Origin: Pseudomonas sp. GV085
Lineage (GTDB): Bacteria > Pseudomonadota > Gammaproteobacteria > Pseudomonadales > Pseudomonadaceae
Length of the DNA stretch: 64,000 nt
Assembly: GCF_003050925.1 (NCBI RefSeq)
Contig: NZ_QAOV01000001.1
Span: 759,457 to 823,456, forward strand
Direction: 5' to 3'
Under the pieces are notes generated by a model, which saw only the letters and a program-made list of their open reading frames with translations, did not search any database and was not told the origin of the DNA. Shown here one piece after another: positions 1 to 9,803 of the stretch (position 1 is the first letter of the stretch; each line of letters opens with the position of its first letter). The position numbers and the translations under genes were made by a program.

Positions 1-954
1 GATGAGTTCGTGTCCATTGCCACCAAGGCCGAGCAGGATCTACGTGATCTGCTGAATATCCCCTCGAACTATAAAGTGCTGTTTCTGCAGGGCGGCGCCA
101 GCCAGCAATTTGCTCAGATTCCTCTGAACCTGTTGCCGGAAAACGGCTCGGCCGACTATATCGACACCGGTATCTGGTCGCAGAAAGCCATCGAAGAAGC
201 TTCGCGCTACGGCCACGTCAATGTTGCCGGCACCGCCAAGCCTTACGATTATTTCGCCATTCCCGGCCAGAACGAGTGGACGCTGTCGAAAGACGCAGCC
301 TATGTCCACTACGCGCCGAACGAAACCATCGGCGGCCTGGAATTCCAATGGATTCCGGAAACCGGCGATGTACCGCTGGTCGCCGACATGTCTTCGGACA
401 TCCTGTCGCGTCCGGTGGATGTTTCACGTTTCGGCATGATCTACGCCGGCGCCCAGAAAAACATCGGTCCGAGCGGTATCGTCGTCAACATCGTTCGCGA
501 AGACCTGCTGGGCCACGCCCGTTCCCTGTGCCCGACTATGCTCGACTACAAGGTCGCGGCCGATAACGGTTCGATGTACAACACCCCGCCGACCCTGGCC
601 TGGTACCTGTCCGGCCTGGTGTTCGAGTGGCTGAAAGAGCAGGGCGGCGTCGAGGCCATCGGCAAGCTCAACGAAGTCAAGCAGCGCACGCTGTACAGCT
701 TCATCGATGCCAGCGACCTGTACAGCAACCCGATCAACAATTCGGACCGCTCGTGGATGAACGTGCCGTTCCGCCTGGCGGATGATCGTCTGGACAAGCC
801 GTTCCTGGCGGGTGCCGATGAGCGTGGCCTGTTGAACCTCAAGGGGCACCGTTCCGTGGGTGGCATGCGCGCCTCCATCTATAACGCCGTCGACATCAAC
901 GCCGTCAATGCGCTGATTTCGTATATGGCAGAGTTCGAGAAGGAACACGGCTAA
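1..954 (+). CDS. serC: Phosphoserine aminotransferase, 5'-truncated by the window edge
   Basis: SerC transfers an amino group from glutamate to 3-phosphohydroxypyruvate to make phosphoserine, using PLP. The reading frame is open from base 1, so the real start lies upstream; 317 codons are visible. The segment FLQGGASQQFAQIPLNLL and the PLP-lysine region YAGAQKNIGPSG (Lys codon at 457-459) identify the family. The protein ends in MAEFEKEHG, and its stop overlaps the pheA start by one base (TAATG), which implies translational coupling. The serC-pheA-hisC-tyrA/aroA-cmk-rpsA order is the familiar Pseudomonas supraoperon. Confidence 0.97.
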   Translation, partial: DEFVSIATKAEQDLRDLLNIPSNYKVLFLQGGASQQFAQIPLNLLPENGSADYIDTGIWSQKAIEEASRYGHVNVAGTAKPYDYFAIPGQNEWTLSKDAAYVHYAPNETIGGLEFQWIPETGDVPLVADMSSDILSRPVDVSRFGMIYAGAQKNIGPSGIVVNIVREDLLGHARSLCPTMLDYKVAADNGSMYNTPPTLAWYLSGLVFEWLKEQGGVEAIGKLNEVKQRTLYSFIDASDLYSNPINNSDRSWMNVPFRLADDRLDKPFLAGADERGLLNLKGHRSVGGMRASIYNAVDINAVNALISYMAEFEKEHG

Positions 955-2048
955 TGTCTGAGCAAGAACTCAAGGCACTGCGCCTGCGCATTGATGCCCT
1001 GGACGAAAAAGTCCTGGAGCTGATCAGTGAGCGTGCGCGCTGCGCCCAGGAAGTCGCGCGAGTAAAGATGGCCTCGCTGGCCGAAGGCGAAGTGCCGGTG
1101 TTCTATCGTCCTGAGCGCGAAGCTCAGGTGCTCAAGCGTGTCATGGAGCGTAACCAGGGGCCGCTAGGCAACGAAGAAATGGCACGGTTGTTCCGTGAAA
1201 TCATGTCTTCGTGCCTGGCACTCGAGCAGCCGCTGAAAGTGGCTTATCTCGGCCCTGAAGGCACCTTTACCCAGGCTGCTGCCATTAAGCACTTTGGTCA
1301 CGCTGTGATCAGCAAGCCGATGGCGGCGATCGACGAAGTGTTCCGTGAAGTGGCGGCCGGTGCGGTGAATTTTGGCGTGGTCCCGGTGGAGAACTCCACC
1401 GAAGGCGCGGTCAACCACACCCTCGACAGCTTCCTGGAACATGACATGGTGATCTGCGGCGAGGTCGAGCTGCGTATCCACCATCACCTGTTGGTCGGTG
1501 AAAACACCAAGACCGACAGCATCAGCCGCATCTACTCCCACGCCCAGTCCCTGGCCCAGTGCCGCAAGTGGCTGGACGCCCACTACCCGAATGTCGAGCG
1601 CGTGGCGGTGTCCAGCAACGCCGAAGCGGCCAAGCGGGTCAAGGGCGAGTGGAACTCGGCGGCGATTGCCGGTGACATGGCGGCCGATCTGTACGGGCTG
1701 ACCCGTTTGGCCGATAAGATCGAGGATCGCCCGGACAACTCCACGCGCTTCCTGATGATTGGCAACCAGGAAGTGCCACCGACTGGCGACGACAAGACCT
1801 CGATCATCGTTTCCATGAGCAACAAGCCGGGTGCGCTTCATGAGTTGCTGGTGCCGTTCCACGACAATGGTATCGACCTGACGCGAATCGAGACTCGTCC
1901 GTCGCGCAGCGGCAAGTGGACCTACGTGTTCTTCATCGACTTCGTCGGCCACCACCGCGACCCGCTGGTCAAAAGTGTGCTGGAAAAGATCAGTCAGGAA
2001 GCAGTGGCACTCAAAGTGCTGGGTTCCTACCCGAAAGCAGTTCTCTAA
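954..2048 (+). CDS. pheA: Bifunctional chorismate mutase / prephenate dehydratase (P-protein)
   Basis: A 364-residue cytosolic enzyme that converts chorismate to prephenate and then to phenylpyruvate for phenylalanine synthesis. Residues 1-90 form an AroQ-type chorismate mutase domain (LRLRIDALDEKVLELISERA). About 95-270 are the prephenate dehydratase domain, starting VAYLGPEGTFTQAAA and containing the TRFLMIG motif. About 280-362 are an ACT regulatory domain with GALHELL and IETRPSR, the usual site of phenylalanine feedback. The length is normal for the family. The start overlaps the serC stop, and hisC follows after 13 bases. Confidence 0.97.
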   Translation: MSEQELKALRLRIDALDEKVLELISERARCAQEVARVKMASLAEGEVPVFYRPEREAQVLKRVMERNQGPLGNEEMARLFREIMSSCLALEQPLKVAYLGPEGTFTQAAAIKHFGHAVISKPMAAIDEVFREVAAGAVNFGVVPVENSTEGAVNHTLDSFLEHDMVICGEVELRIHHHLLVGENTKTDSISRIYSHAQSLAQCRKWLDAHYPNVERVAVSSNAEAAKRVKGEWNSAAIAGDMAADLYGLTRLADKIEDRPDNSTRFLMIGNQEVPPTGDDKTSIIVSMSNKPGALHELLVPFHDNGIDLTRIETRPSRSGKWTYVFFIDFVGHHRDPLVKSVLEKISQEAVALKVLGSYPKAVL

Positions 2049-2061
2049 GGGGCGGTAGCAA

Positions 2062-3174
2062 ATGAGTGGCAATTTCCTCGATCTGGCGCAGCCGGGCGTG
2101 CAACAACTTTCGCCTTATGTTCCGGGCAAGCCCGTGGACGAACTGGCTCGCGAGCTCGATCTCGATCCAGCCAGCATCATCAAACTGGCAAGCAACGAAA
2201 ACCCGCTGGGCGCCGGCCCCAAGGCGCTGGCGGCCATCCGCGATGCGCTGGTCGAGCTGACCCGCTATCCGGACGGCAACGGTTTTGCGCTCAAGACCCT
2301 GCTGGCCGAGCAGTGCCGTGTCGAGCTCAATCAAGTGACGCTGGGTAATGGCTCCAACGACATTCTTGAGCTGGTGGCGCGCGCCTATCTGGCACCGGGC
2401 CTGAATGCCGTATTCAGCGAGCATGCGTTCGCTGTCTACCCGATTGCCACTCAGGCGGTCGGCGCGCAGGCCAAGGTGGTTCCGGCCAAGGATTGGGGGC
2501 ATGACCTGCCCGCCATGCTGGCGGCGATCGATGCCAATACCCGTGTGGTCTTCATCGCCAACCCGAACAACCCGACCGGGACCTGGTTCGACGCCGAGGC
2601 GCTGGACGAATTTCTGCAGGATGTTCCGGAGCATGTGCTGGTGGTGCTGGACGAGGCCTACATCGAGTACGCCGAAGGCAGCGACTTGCCGGATGGCCTG
2701 GACTTCCTGGCGGCTTATCCGAACCTGCTGGTTTCCCGCACCTTCTCCAAGGCCTATGGCCTGGCAGCACTGCGCGTGGGTTATGGCTTGTCCACGGCAG
2801 TGGTCGCGGACGTGCTGAACCGTGTACGCCAGCCGTTCAACGTCAACAGCCTGGCACTGGCCGCGGCCTGTGCGGCGTTGAAGGATGAAGAGTATCTGGC
2901 GCAAAGCCGTCAGTTGAACGAGTCCGGCATGCAGCAACTGGAAGCCGGTTTCCGTGAGCTGGGGCTCAGCTGGATTGCGTCCAGGGGCAACTTCATTTGC
3001 GTGGACCTGGCTCAGGTTGCAGCGCCAGTGTTCCAGGGCTTGCTTCGTGAAGGCGTGATCGTGCGTCCGGTAGCGAACTACGGCATGCCGAATCACCTGC
3101 GCGTCACCATTGGTCTGCCGGCAGAGAACAGCCGCTTCCTTGAGGCGCTGACCAAGGTTCTGGCTCGTGGTTGA
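2062..3174 (+). CDS. hisC: Histidinol-phosphate / aromatic aminotransferase
   Basis: A 370-residue fold-type I PLP aminotransferase. The motifs are NPNNPTGTW, DEAYIEYAE and the PLP-lysine region SRTFSKAYGLAALRVGY. The family transaminates histidinol phosphate. In Pseudomonas this copy (often named hisC2), sited between pheA and tyrA, is thought to act on aromatic keto acids as well; the sequence alone does not settle substrate. A purine-rich ribosome-binding region (GGGGCGGTAGCAA) lies just before ATG 2062. The 3' end overlaps the start of the tyrA-aroA fusion by 8 bases. Confidence 0.93.
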   Translation: MSGNFLDLAQPGVQQLSPYVPGKPVDELARELDLDPASIIKLASNENPLGAGPKALAAIRDALVELTRYPDGNGFALKTLLAEQCRVELNQVTLGNGSNDILELVARAYLAPGLNAVFSEHAFAVYPIATQAVGAQAKVVPAKDWGHDLPAMLAAIDANTRVVFIANPNNPTGTWFDAEALDEFLQDVPEHVLVVLDEAYIEYAEGSDLPDGLDFLAAYPNLLVSRTFSKAYGLAALRVGYGLSTAVVADVLNRVRQPFNVNSLALAAACAALKDEEYLAQSRQLNESGMQQLEAGFRELGLSWIASRGNFICVDLAQVAAPVFQGLLREGVIVRPVANYGMPNHLRVTIGLPAENSRFLEALTKVLARG

Positions 3175-5410
3175 TGTCACTGCGCTGCAATCTGCTGAAC
3201 CTATGATCGGTCGCCTGGTGGTGGTCGGTCTTGGGTTGATCGGCGGTTCGTTTGCCAAGGGTTTGCGTGAGAGCGGCATATGCCGCGAAGTGGTTGGGGT
3301 TGATCTCGATCCGCAATCGCGCAAACTCGCGGTCGAATTGGGTGTGGTGGATCGCTGTGAGGAAGACCTGGGCATTGCTTGTCAGGGTGCTGATGTGATT
3401 CAGCTGGCAGTGCCGATTCTGGCCATGGAAAAAGTGCTCGCGCGTTTGGCGAGCATGGATCTGGGGCAAGCGATCCTGACCGATGTCGGCAGCGCCAAAG
3501 GCAATGTGGTGCGTGCGGCAACCGAGGCGTTCGGCGGCATGCCGGTGCGGTTCGTGCCGGGCCATCCGATTGCCGGTTCCGAGCAGAGCGGAGTGGAAGC
3601 CTCCAACGCCGAGCTGTTTCGTCGCCACAAAGTGATCCTCACGCCGCTGGATCAGACCGATCCGGCAGCCCTGGCGGTAGTCGACCGTTTGTGGCGCGAA
3701 TTGGGCGCCGACGTCGAGCACATGCAGGTCGAACGTCACGACGAAGTCTTGGCGGCGACCAGTCATCTGCCGCATTTGCTGGCGTTCGGCTTGGTCGATT
3801 CGTTGGCCAAGCGCAATGAAAATCTTGAGATCTTCCGTTACGCTGCGGGCGGTTTCCGCGATTTCACGAGAATCGCCGGAAGCGACCCGGTCATGTGGCA
3901 CGACATCTTCCTCGCCAACCGCGAAGCTGTCCTGCGCACACTCGATACATTTCGCAGCGATCTCGACGCCTTGCGCGACGCGGTCGATGCAGGGGATGGG
4001 CACCAATTGTTGGGCGTATTCACTCGCGCCCGGGTTGCCCGCGAGCATTTCAGTAAAATCCTGGCCCGCAGGGCCTATGTGGACGCTATGAATTCCAACG
4101 ATCTGATTTTCCTGGCTCAACCTGGTGGCCGCTTGTCCGGTCGGATTCGCGTACCAGGTGACAAATCGATTTCCCACCGTTCGATCATGCTCGGTTCCCT
4201 GGCTGAAGGCGTCACCGAAGTCGAAGGTTTCCTCGAGGGTGAAGATGCCCTGGCGACCTTGCAGGCATTCCGTGACATGGGCGTCGTCATCGAAGGCCCG
4301 CACCACGGTCGCGTGACCATTCACGGTGTCGGCCTGCATGGCCTGAAGCCGGCACCGGGCCCGATCTATCTGGGCAACTCCGGTACTTCGATGCGTCTGC
4401 TGTCCGGCCTGCTGGCTGCGCAGAGCTTCGACAGCACCCTGACCGGCGACGCTTCGCTGTCCAAGCGCCCGATGAATCGCGTGGCCAATCCGCTGCGTGA
4501 AATGGGCGCCGTGATCGAAACCGCCGCCGAAGGTCGTCCACCGATGACCATTCGTGGTGGCAACAAGCTCAAGGGCCTGACCTACACCATGCCGATGGCC
4601 AGTGCCCAGGTTAAGTCCTGCCTGCTGTTGGCCGGCCTGTATGCCGAAGGCAAGACCACGGTTACCGAGCCTGCTCCGACCCGGGACCATACCGAGCGCA
4701 TGCTGCGCGGTTTCGGCTATCCGGTAACGGTCAAGGGTGCTACCGCATCGGTCGAGTCTGGCAGCAAACTGGCCGCGACCCACATTGAAGTCCCGGGTGA
4801 TATCTCGTCCTCGGCATTTTTCCTGGTGGCAGCCTCGATCGCCGAAGGTTCGGAGCTGGTGCTCGAGCACGTCGGCATCAACCCGACCCGTACCGGTGTG
4901 ATCGACATCCTGCGCCTGATGGGCGCCGATATCACCCTGGAAAACCAGCGTGAAGTGGGCGGCGAACCGGTGGCTGACTTGCGCGTGCGTGCAGCTAAAC
5001 TCAAAGGTATCGAGATTCCCGAGGCGCTGGTTCCATTGGCCATTGACGAATTCCCGGTGCTTTTCGTCGCCGCTGCCTGTGCCGAAGGGCGCACCGTGTT
5101 GCGTGGCGCCGAAGAGCTGCGGGTCAAGGAGTCGGATCGGATCCAGGTCATGGCGGATGGTCTACTGGCACTGGGCGTCAAGTGCGAACCGACCCCGGAT
5201 GGCATCATCATCGACGGCGGCCAGATCGGCGGCGGTGAAGTGCACGGCCATGGCGATCACCGTATCGCCATGGCGTTCAGCGTTGCTTCGCTACGCGCCA
5301 GTGCCCCGATCCGCATTCATGATTGCGCCAATGTCGCGACGTCGTTCCCGAATTTCCTGGCGCTGTGCGCGCAGGTCGGTATTCGCGTGGCACAAGAGGC
5401 ACAGTCGTGA
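3167..5410 (+). CDS. tyrA-aroA: Prephenate dehydrogenase - EPSP synthase fusion (TyrA-AroA)
   Basis: A 747-residue fusion of two aromatic-pathway enzymes. Residues about 13-300 are an NAD(P) prephenate dehydrogenase with the Rossmann motif [16 protein letters not shown]. From about residue 308 (in-frame ATG at 4088) begins a complete 5-enolpyruvylshikimate-3-phosphate synthase, with [20 protein letters not shown] and the ESDRI region near its end. Steps from shikimate-3-phosphate to chorismate and from prephenate to tyrosine are therefore on one chain. The GTG at 3167 overlaps hisC; ATG 3203 is the alternative start and sits directly before the Rossmann fold. This fusion is typical of Pseudomonas. 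Confidence 0.95.
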   Translation: MVDVTALQSAEPMIGRLVVVGLGLIGGSFAKGLRESGICREVVGVDLDPQSRKLAVELGVVDRCEEDLGIACQGADVIQLAVPILAMEKVLARLASMDLGQAILTDVGSAKGNVVRAATEAFGGMPVRFVPGHPIAGSEQSGVEASNAELFRRHKVILTPLDQTDPAALAVVDRLWRELGADVEHMQVERHDEVLAATSHLPHLLAFGLVDSLAKRNENLEIFRYAAGGFRDFTRIAGSDPVMWHDIFLANREAVLRTLDTFRSDLDALRDAVDAGDGHQLLGVFTRARVAREHFSKILARRAYVDAMNSNDLIFLAQPGGRLSGRIRVPGDKSISHRSIMLGSLAEGVTEVEGFLEGEDALATLQAFRDMGVVIEGPHHGRVTIHGVGLHGLKPAPGPIYLGNSGTSMRLLSGLLAAQSFDSTLTGDASLSKRPMNRVANPLREMGAVIETAAEGRPPMTIRGGNKLKGLTYTMPMASAQVKSCLLLAGLYAEGKTTVTEPAPTRDHTERMLRGFGYPVTVKGATASVESGSKLAATHIEVPGDISSSAFFLVAASIAEGSELVLEHVGINPTRTGVIDILRLMGADITLENQREVGGEPVADLRVRAAKLKGIEIPEALVPLAIDEFPVLFVAAACAEGRTVLRGAEELRVKESDRIQVMADGLLALGVKCEPTPDGIIIDGGQIGGGEVHGHGDHRIAMAFSVASLRASAPIRIHDCANVATSFPNFLALCAQVGIRVAQEAQS

Positions 5411-6096
5411 TCAGCATTGCACCGGTCATCACCATCGATGGGCCAAGCGGTTCGGGCAAGGGCACGGTAGCCGGGATTCTGGCCAAACGCCTGGGCTGGA
5501 ACCTGTTGGACTCCGGTGCGTTGTACCGATTGCTGGCCTTCGCCGCGCATAACCATGGTGTCGACCTGACCAATGAAGAGCTGCTGAAGAAACTCGCCGC
5601 TCATCTGGATGTGCAGTTCATCGCGGCGACGGACGGTCAGTTGCAGCGCATCATTCTGGAAGGTGATGAAGTCAGCGATGTCATTCGCACCGAAAGCGTC
5701 GGTTCCGGCGCGTCCCAGGTCGCTGCGCTGCCTGCTGTACGCGAGGCGCTGCTGCAGCGCCAGCGAGCTTTTCAGGAAGCGCCGGGTCTTGTGGCGGATG
5801 GTCGCGACATGGGTACCGTGGTTTTTCCTGATGCGCCGCTGAAGATTTTTCTGACCGCCAGTGCCGAGGAGCGGGCACGCCGTCGATATTTGCAGTTGAA
5901 GGGCAAAGTCGAGGGTGTTAGTCTGTCGAGTCTGCTAGATGAGATACGTGCACGCGATGAGCGTGACACCCAGCGAGCGGTAGCCCCGCTCAAACCGGCG
6001 GCTGACGCCATACAGCTGGATTCCACGGAATTATCCATCGACCAGGTGCTGGAACGCATCATGAGCGAGATCGCCATTCGCGATATCGCCGGGTGA
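5407..6096 (+). CDS. cmk: Cytidylate kinase
   Basis: A 229-residue kinase that phosphorylates CMP and dCMP. The start chosen is GTG 5407, which overlaps the aroA stop as GTGA; the residues just after it ([18 protein letters not shown]) place the P-loop at the usual distance from the N terminus. Further motifs are LDSGALYRL and the [12 protein letters not shown] substrate-binding segment. The frame stays open upstream to 5323, but that stretch lies inside aroA and is unlikely to be used. A hairpin with a T-rich tail follows the stop. Confidence 0.95.
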   Translation: MISIAPVITIDGPSGSGKGTVAGILAKRLGWNLLDSGALYRLLAFAAHNHGVDLTNEELLKKLAAHLDVQFIAATDGQLQRIILEGDEVSDVIRTESVGSGASQVAALPAVREALLQRQRAFQEAPGLVADGRDMGTVVFPDAPLKIFLTASAEERARRRYLQLKGKVEGVSLSSLLDEIRARDERDTQRAVAPLKPAADAIQLDSTELSIDQVLERIMSEIAIRDIAG

Positions 6097-6098
6097 CC

Positions 6099-6145
6099 AA
6101 GAAGGCCGCAGGGGACCAGTCATAGTCCTGCGGTGGCTTCTTTTA
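6099..6145 (+). terminator. Hairpin with T-rich tail after cmk (terminator or attenuator)
   Basis: CCGCAGG at 6106-6112 pairs with CCTGCGG at 6127-6133, and AAGAAG with CTTCTT outside it; TTCTTTT follows. It could end part of the cmk transcripts. It could also be the first element of the rpsA leader. Confidence 0.55.
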
Positions 6146-6156
6146 AATGAAACTAA

Positions 6157-6210
6157 CCCACACCGTCTGGGGTGTGGAGATGGGCGTATTCTTCGCCCTC
6201 ATCAACAGGA
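6157..6210 (+). promoter_or_regulatory. Candidate rpsA leader with two hairpins before the ribosome-binding site
   Basis: CCACACC (6158-6164) pairs with GGTGTGG (6171-6177). Next, GGGCG (6182-6186) pairs with CGCCC (6194-6198), extended by GAT with ATC across a bulge. The second hairpin ends only a few bases before the AGGA ribosome-binding sequence at 6207-6210. In gammaproteobacteria S1 protein represses its own translation through a multi-hairpin leader, and this arrangement fits that; the regulation itself is inferred. Confidence 0.5.
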
Positions 6211-6216
6211 ATTAAA

Positions 6217-7908
6217 ATGAGCGAAAGCTTTGCGGAACTCTTTGAAGAAAGCCTAAAAACCCTGAACCTTCAGGCAGGCTCCATCATCACCGGTGTTATC
6301 GTTGATATCGATTACCAGGCTCGCTGGGTAACCGTTCACGCTGGCCTGAAGTCTGAAGCACTCATCCCGCTTGAGCAGTTCTACAACGACGCTGGCGAAC
6401 TGAACATCAACGTCGGTGACGAAGTTCACGTTGCTCTGGACTCGGTTGAAGACGGCTTTGGTGAAACCAAGCTGTCCCGTGAAAAAGCCAAGCGCGCTGA
6501 ATGCTGGATTGTTCTGGAAGCAGCCTTCGCAGCCGAAGAAGTGGTCAAGGGCGTTATCAACGGTAAGGTTAAGGGCGGCTTCACTGTCGACGTTAACGGC
6601 ATCCGTGCGTTCCTGCCAGGTTCTCTGGTTGACGTCCGTCCAGTGCGCGACACCACGCACCTGGAAGGCAAAGAGCTGGAATTCAAGGTCATCAAGCTGG
6701 ACCAGAAGCGCAACAACGTTGTCGTTTCCCGTCGCAGCGTCCTGGAAGCCGAGAACTCCGCCGAGCGCGAAGCTCTGCTGGAATCCCTGCAGGAAGGCCA
6801 ACAAGTCAAAGGTATCGTCAAGAACCTCACCGATTACGGCGCATTCGTCGATCTGGGTGGCGTCGATGGCTTGCTGCACATTACCGACATGGCCTGGAAG
6901 CGTATCAAGCATCCTTCCGAAATCGTCAACGTTGGCGACGAGATCGATGTCAAGGTTCTGAAGTACGATCGCGAGCGCAATCGTGTTTCCCTGGGCCTGA
7001 AGCAACTGGGCGAAGACCCATGGGTTGCTATCAAAGCCCGTTACCCGGAAAGCACTCGCGTTACCGCGCGTGTAACCAACCTGACCGACTACGGCTGCTT
7101 CGCTGAGCTGGAAGAAGGCGTTGAAGGTCTGGTGCACGTTTCTGAAATGGACTGGACCAACAAGAACATCCACCCTTCGAAAGTCGTACAAGTCGGCGAC
7201 GAAGTGGAAGTCATGGTTCTGGACATCGACGAAGAGCGTCGTCGTATCTCCCTGGGCATCAAGCAGTGCAAATCCAACCCATGGGAAGATTTCTCTGGCC
7301 AGTTCAACAAGGGCGATAAAATCTCCGGCACCATCAAGTCGATCACCGATTTCGGTATCTTCATTGGTCTGGACGGTGGCATCGACGGTCTGGTTCACCT
7401 GTCCGACATCTCCTGGAACGAAGTGGGCGAAGAAGCCGTTCGCCGCTTCAAGAAGGGCGACGAGCTGGACACCGTTATCCTGTCGGTTGACCCAGAGCGC
7501 GAGCGCATCTCCCTGGGTATCAAGCAACTGGAAAGCGATCCGTTCTCCGAGTACGTTCAAGAGAACGACAAAGGCGCCATCGTTAAAGGCATCGTGAAGG
7601 AAGTTGACGCTAAAGGCGCCATCATCACTCTGGCCGACGATATCGAAGCGACTCTGAAAGCCTCCGAAATCAGCCGTGACCGCGTTGAAGACGCGCGCAA
7701 CGTTCTGAAAGAAGGCGAAGAAGTAGAAGCCAAGATCATCAGCGTTGACCGTAAGAGCCGTGTAATTCAGCTCTCGATCAAGTCGAAAGACGTTGAAGAC
7801 GAGAAAGAAGCAATTCAGAGCCTGCGCGACAAGCCAGTAGCTACTGATGCTCCTGTGGCCACCACTCTGGGTGACCTGCTGCGTGCACAAATGGAAAAAC
7901 AGAACTAA
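6217..7908 (+). CDS. rpsA: 30S ribosomal protein S1
   Basis: A 563-residue RNA-binding protein of the small ribosomal subunit. It begins [13 protein letters not shown] at ATG 6217, behind an AGGA ribosome-binding site; the open frame upstream to 6172 runs through the leader hairpins and is not coding. Six S1 OB-fold repeats are visible, the last four clearest, each with a G-x-V-x-DYG/DFG-x-F and GLVH/GLLH pattern. Length is normal for the family. It helps load structured mRNAs on the ribosome. A fragment of its 3' end recurs at about 22588. Confidence 0.98.
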   Translation: MSESFAELFEESLKTLNLQAGSIITGVIVDIDYQARWVTVHAGLKSEALIPLEQFYNDAGELNINVGDEVHVALDSVEDGFGETKLSREKAKRAECWIVLEAAFAAEEVVKGVINGKVKGGFTVDVNGIRAFLPGSLVDVRPVRDTTHLEGKELEFKVIKLDQKRNNVVVSRRSVLEAENSAEREALLESLQEGQQVKGIVKNLTDYGAFVDLGGVDGLLHITDMAWKRIKHPSEIVNVGDEIDVKVLKYDRERNRVSLGLKQLGEDPWVAIKARYPESTRVTARVTNLTDYGCFAELEEGVEGLVHVSEMDWTNKNIHPSKVVQVGDEVEVMVLDIDEERRRISLGIKQCKSNPWEDFSGQFNKGDKISGTIKSITDFGIFIGLDGGIDGLVHLSDISWNEVGEEAVRRFKKGDELDTVILSVDPERERISLGIKQLESDPFSEYVQENDKGAIVKGIVKEVDAKGAIITLADDIEATLKASEISRDRVEDARNVLKEGEEVEAKIISVDRKSRVIQLSIKSKDVEDEKEAIQSLRDKPVATDAPVATTLGDLLRAQMEKQN

Positions 7909-7923
7909 GTTCTGACTTTCTGT

Positions 7924-7953
7924 AAAAAAGGGCGACTTCGGTCGCCCTTTTTT
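7924..7953 (+). terminator. Rho-independent terminator of rpsA
   Basis: GGGCGAC (7930-7936), TTCG loop, GTCGCCC (7941-7947), flanked by six A and six T. A textbook terminator 16 bases after the rpsA stop. Confidence 0.92.
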
Positions 7954-8118
7954 GTGCCTGGAGTTTGGTGAATTTCGCTCGGCTGTAGCTACTCGAGTCG
8001 TGAACCAAAGGTGCTGAAAAAATGTCTGATTGTTTAGTCGGATCAAGCACTTATTTGCAGCTAGTCTTTAGCCTGAGACTAATGATCGCCCGGTGGGCGT
8101 TCTGGCAAAAGGACGTGA

Positions 8119-8400
8119 ATGAACAAGCTAATTGTCGCAGTAGCAGTGCTGGCGCTAGCGGGTTGTACCACCAGTGCCAAAACTCACGTGGTGCGCGGGG
8201 TCAGCGGCATAGAGGTCGATTGTTCGGGGCTCGGTTCGAGATGGGAGAGGTGTTACAAACGCGCGGCCAAGGAGTGCAGAGGGGCAGGCTACAAAGTCGT
8301 CGCGAGATCTGATGATGTCAAGGAAGAGGAGGAAAGCTTCCTCTTTGGATTCAACCCCGCAGGTTTCCTGACGCGCACTATGTTGGTGATTTGCCGATGA
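8119..8400 (+). CDS. Small lipoprotein of unknown function (intact copy)
   Basis: A 93-residue protein with a lipoprotein signal (VLALAGC lipobox; Cys16 would be lipidated). The mature part has Cys residues in VDCSG, WERCYKR and KECRG, and ends NPAGFLTRTMLVICR. It lies between rpsA and ihfB. I do not recognise a function. A frameshifted copy with about the same layout lies at 22788-23164, which shows that this gene belongs to the duplicated unit. Confidence 0.75.
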   Translation: MNKLIVAVAVLALAGCTTSAKTHVVRGVSGIEVDCSGLGSRWERCYKRAAKECRGAGYKVVARSDDVKEEEESFLFGFNPAGFLTRTMLVICR

Positions 8401-8551
8401 GCTGGTAACCGTTCAGAGGTCTTGCGTCTTTCAGGAATCAAGCATTTTGGGGTTGGGGAATGTATGGCAAAACTCGGGCTGTTCAAAATCATGCCGGCGT
8501 ACTAGAACCTCTAAAGCGCTGATCTAGCTGCTTGAAAAAGAAGGGAAAAAT

Positions 8552-8854
8552 ATGACGAAGTCGGAGTTGATCGAGCGAATTGTCACCCATCAAGGGCTAC
8601 TCTCATCCAAGGATGTGGAGCTGGCCATCAAGACCATGCTTGAGCAAATGTCCCAATGTCTGGCTACCGGGGATCGTATCGAAATCCGGGGGGTTGGCAG
8701 CTTCTCTCTGCACTATCGCGCACCACGGGTAGGCCGTAATCCGAAAACCGGGCAGTCTGTCAGTCTTGACGGAAAATTCACTCCGCATTTCAAGCCAGGG
8801 AAAGAGCTTAGAGATCGGGTGAATGAGGATGAGGAAGGTTGCCGTGATGATTAG
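8552..8854 (+). CDS. ihfB: Integration host factor beta subunit, copy 1 (variant)
   Basis: A 100-residue HU/IHF-family DNA-bending subunit. IHF works as an IhfA-IhfB heterodimer in recombination and transcription. The protein starts [15 protein letters not shown] and contains the DNA-binding arm RNPKTG and [17 protein letters not shown]. Residue 48 is Val (RGVGSF), where copy 2 and the family have Phe (RGFGSF). The C-terminal tail (GCRDD) also differs because of an indel-type change. Purine-rich GAAGGGAAAAAT precedes the ATG and is identical before copy 2. The stop overlaps the next gene by 8 bases. Function of this variant is uncertain. Confidence 0.9.
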   Translation: MTKSELIERIVTHQGLLSSKDVELAIKTMLEQMSQCLATGDRIEIRGVGSFSLHYRAPRVGRNPKTGQSVSLDGKFTPHFKPGKELRDRVNEDEEGCRDD

Positions 8855-9098
8855 TTGGCGAGACAGCAGTCGTTTCAAGCGATTCGTGATCACAGGGATT
8901 GTGTTGTTTGTATCAATTCCATGCCTGCTCTTCGTGCTGGAAAATCAGCAGTTTGTTGCTGTCTCCTTTTCAGGTTTTTCTTCACCGCAGCTTCAGTTGT
9001 CGATTTTTGGCGTTGTTTCATTCCTGGTCGGAATGATTGTGTGGGGAGGCAGTGTTGTGTCTGCTTGTACCTTGAGGGTCGGGACTAGGGGATGGTAA
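8847..9098 (+). CDS. LapA-like small inner-membrane protein, copy 1 (C terminus altered)
   Basis: An 83-residue protein with two membrane segments separated by [12 protein letters not shown], the hallmark of the LapA/DUF1049 family. It starts at ATG 8847 inside the end of ihfB, as lapA genes next to ihfB usually do. After LVGMIV the family's basic, GP-containing tail is replaced by an unrelated stretch ([15 protein letters not shown]), as if a frameshift had occurred. Compare the better preserved copy at 23535. It may be a decaying gene. Confidence 0.7.
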   Translation: MISWRDSSRFKRFVITGIVLFVSIPCLLFVLENQQFVAVSFSGFSSPQLQLSIFGVVSFLVGMIVWGGSVVSACTLRVGTRGW

Positions 9099-9252
9099 GT
9101 TGAGCATTGATTTTATTGAAATTTTTTCTGGTGTTCAGCCGGTGCAATGATGCGGTATCCTGCGCGCGTTCGTTGAGACGGGAATTCATTGTTGTTTTGG
9201 CTTTAGTTGTCGAGGTTTTCTGGCGCAAATGTAGTCGCAATGGCAACCTACA

Positions 9253-9758
9253 GGCAATGTGGTGCTGGGTATTGACGGTCAAGATCAGGGCGACGTCTCT
9301 TGGGGGTCGATGGACGATTACATCGAAGAAATGCACCGATGGGATGTTTCTCAGTACTTGCCGGATGATCTGCTGGTAAGGGTCGACCGTGGTGCCATGA
9401 GCGCGAGCCTCGAAACCCGGGCACCCTTGCTCGATCATCGAGTCGCGTAACCGGCGTTTTTTTGTCTTCAGAGCAGTTGATCAAAAATGGCGGCGGGAAA
9501 TGGCTGCTTCGCGAACTGCTTAAGAGATATGTACCTACCTCGTTCTTCGATAGACCCAAGGCGGGCTTCTCTATTCTACTGGCGCAACGGTGCGTGGACT
9601 ATTGAGAGAGGTGGGTAGAGGGCTTGCTAGCTGAGGAGCGAATCAGGAGAGAGGGGTATTTCGATTGTCAGAAAACTCGCCCAGCGTGGTTCCAGCATCA
9701 AAACGGAACGTACGATCGTAGTCTTCATTTGTGGAATATTCTTATGTTCCAATCCTAG
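9253..9758 (+). pseudogene. Asparagine synthase (AsnB/WbpS-like) 3' relic
   Basis: Only the C-terminal part of a glutamine-hydrolysing asparagine synthase remains, in several frames. The first piece reads WDVSQYLPDDLLVRVDRG and SLETRAPLLDHRV, then a stop. A second frame resumes with LIKNGGGKWLLRELLKRYVP and FFDRPKAGFSI. The last reads LLAEERIRREGYFD and LHLWNILMFQS, ending at 9756-9758. Such proteins amidate uronic acids in some O-antigens. Here the gene is inactive. The 154 bases between lapA and this relic hold nothing I recognise. Confidence 0.8.
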
Positions 9759-9803
9759 CCTGATAAAAATAGTCGCTAATTCAGATTGAGCAAAAGGTTT
9801 TCC

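Noticed and set aside
2049..2061. GGGGCGGTAGC resembling a JUMPstart/ops element
   Set aside because: It lies just before hisC, far from the O-antigen genes, and serves as ribosome-binding region. The rest of the element is absent.
3104..4870. 588-codon open frame antisense to tyrA-aroA
   Set aside because: Shadow of the fusion gene; no conserved features.
3167..5410. TyrA-AroA fusion as a novel gene fusion
   Set aside because: This fusion is established in Pseudomonas; reported as a feature only.
6253..8046. 597-codon open frame antisense to rpsA
   Set aside because: It mirrors rpsA codon periodicity, runs through the terminator and has no family motifs.
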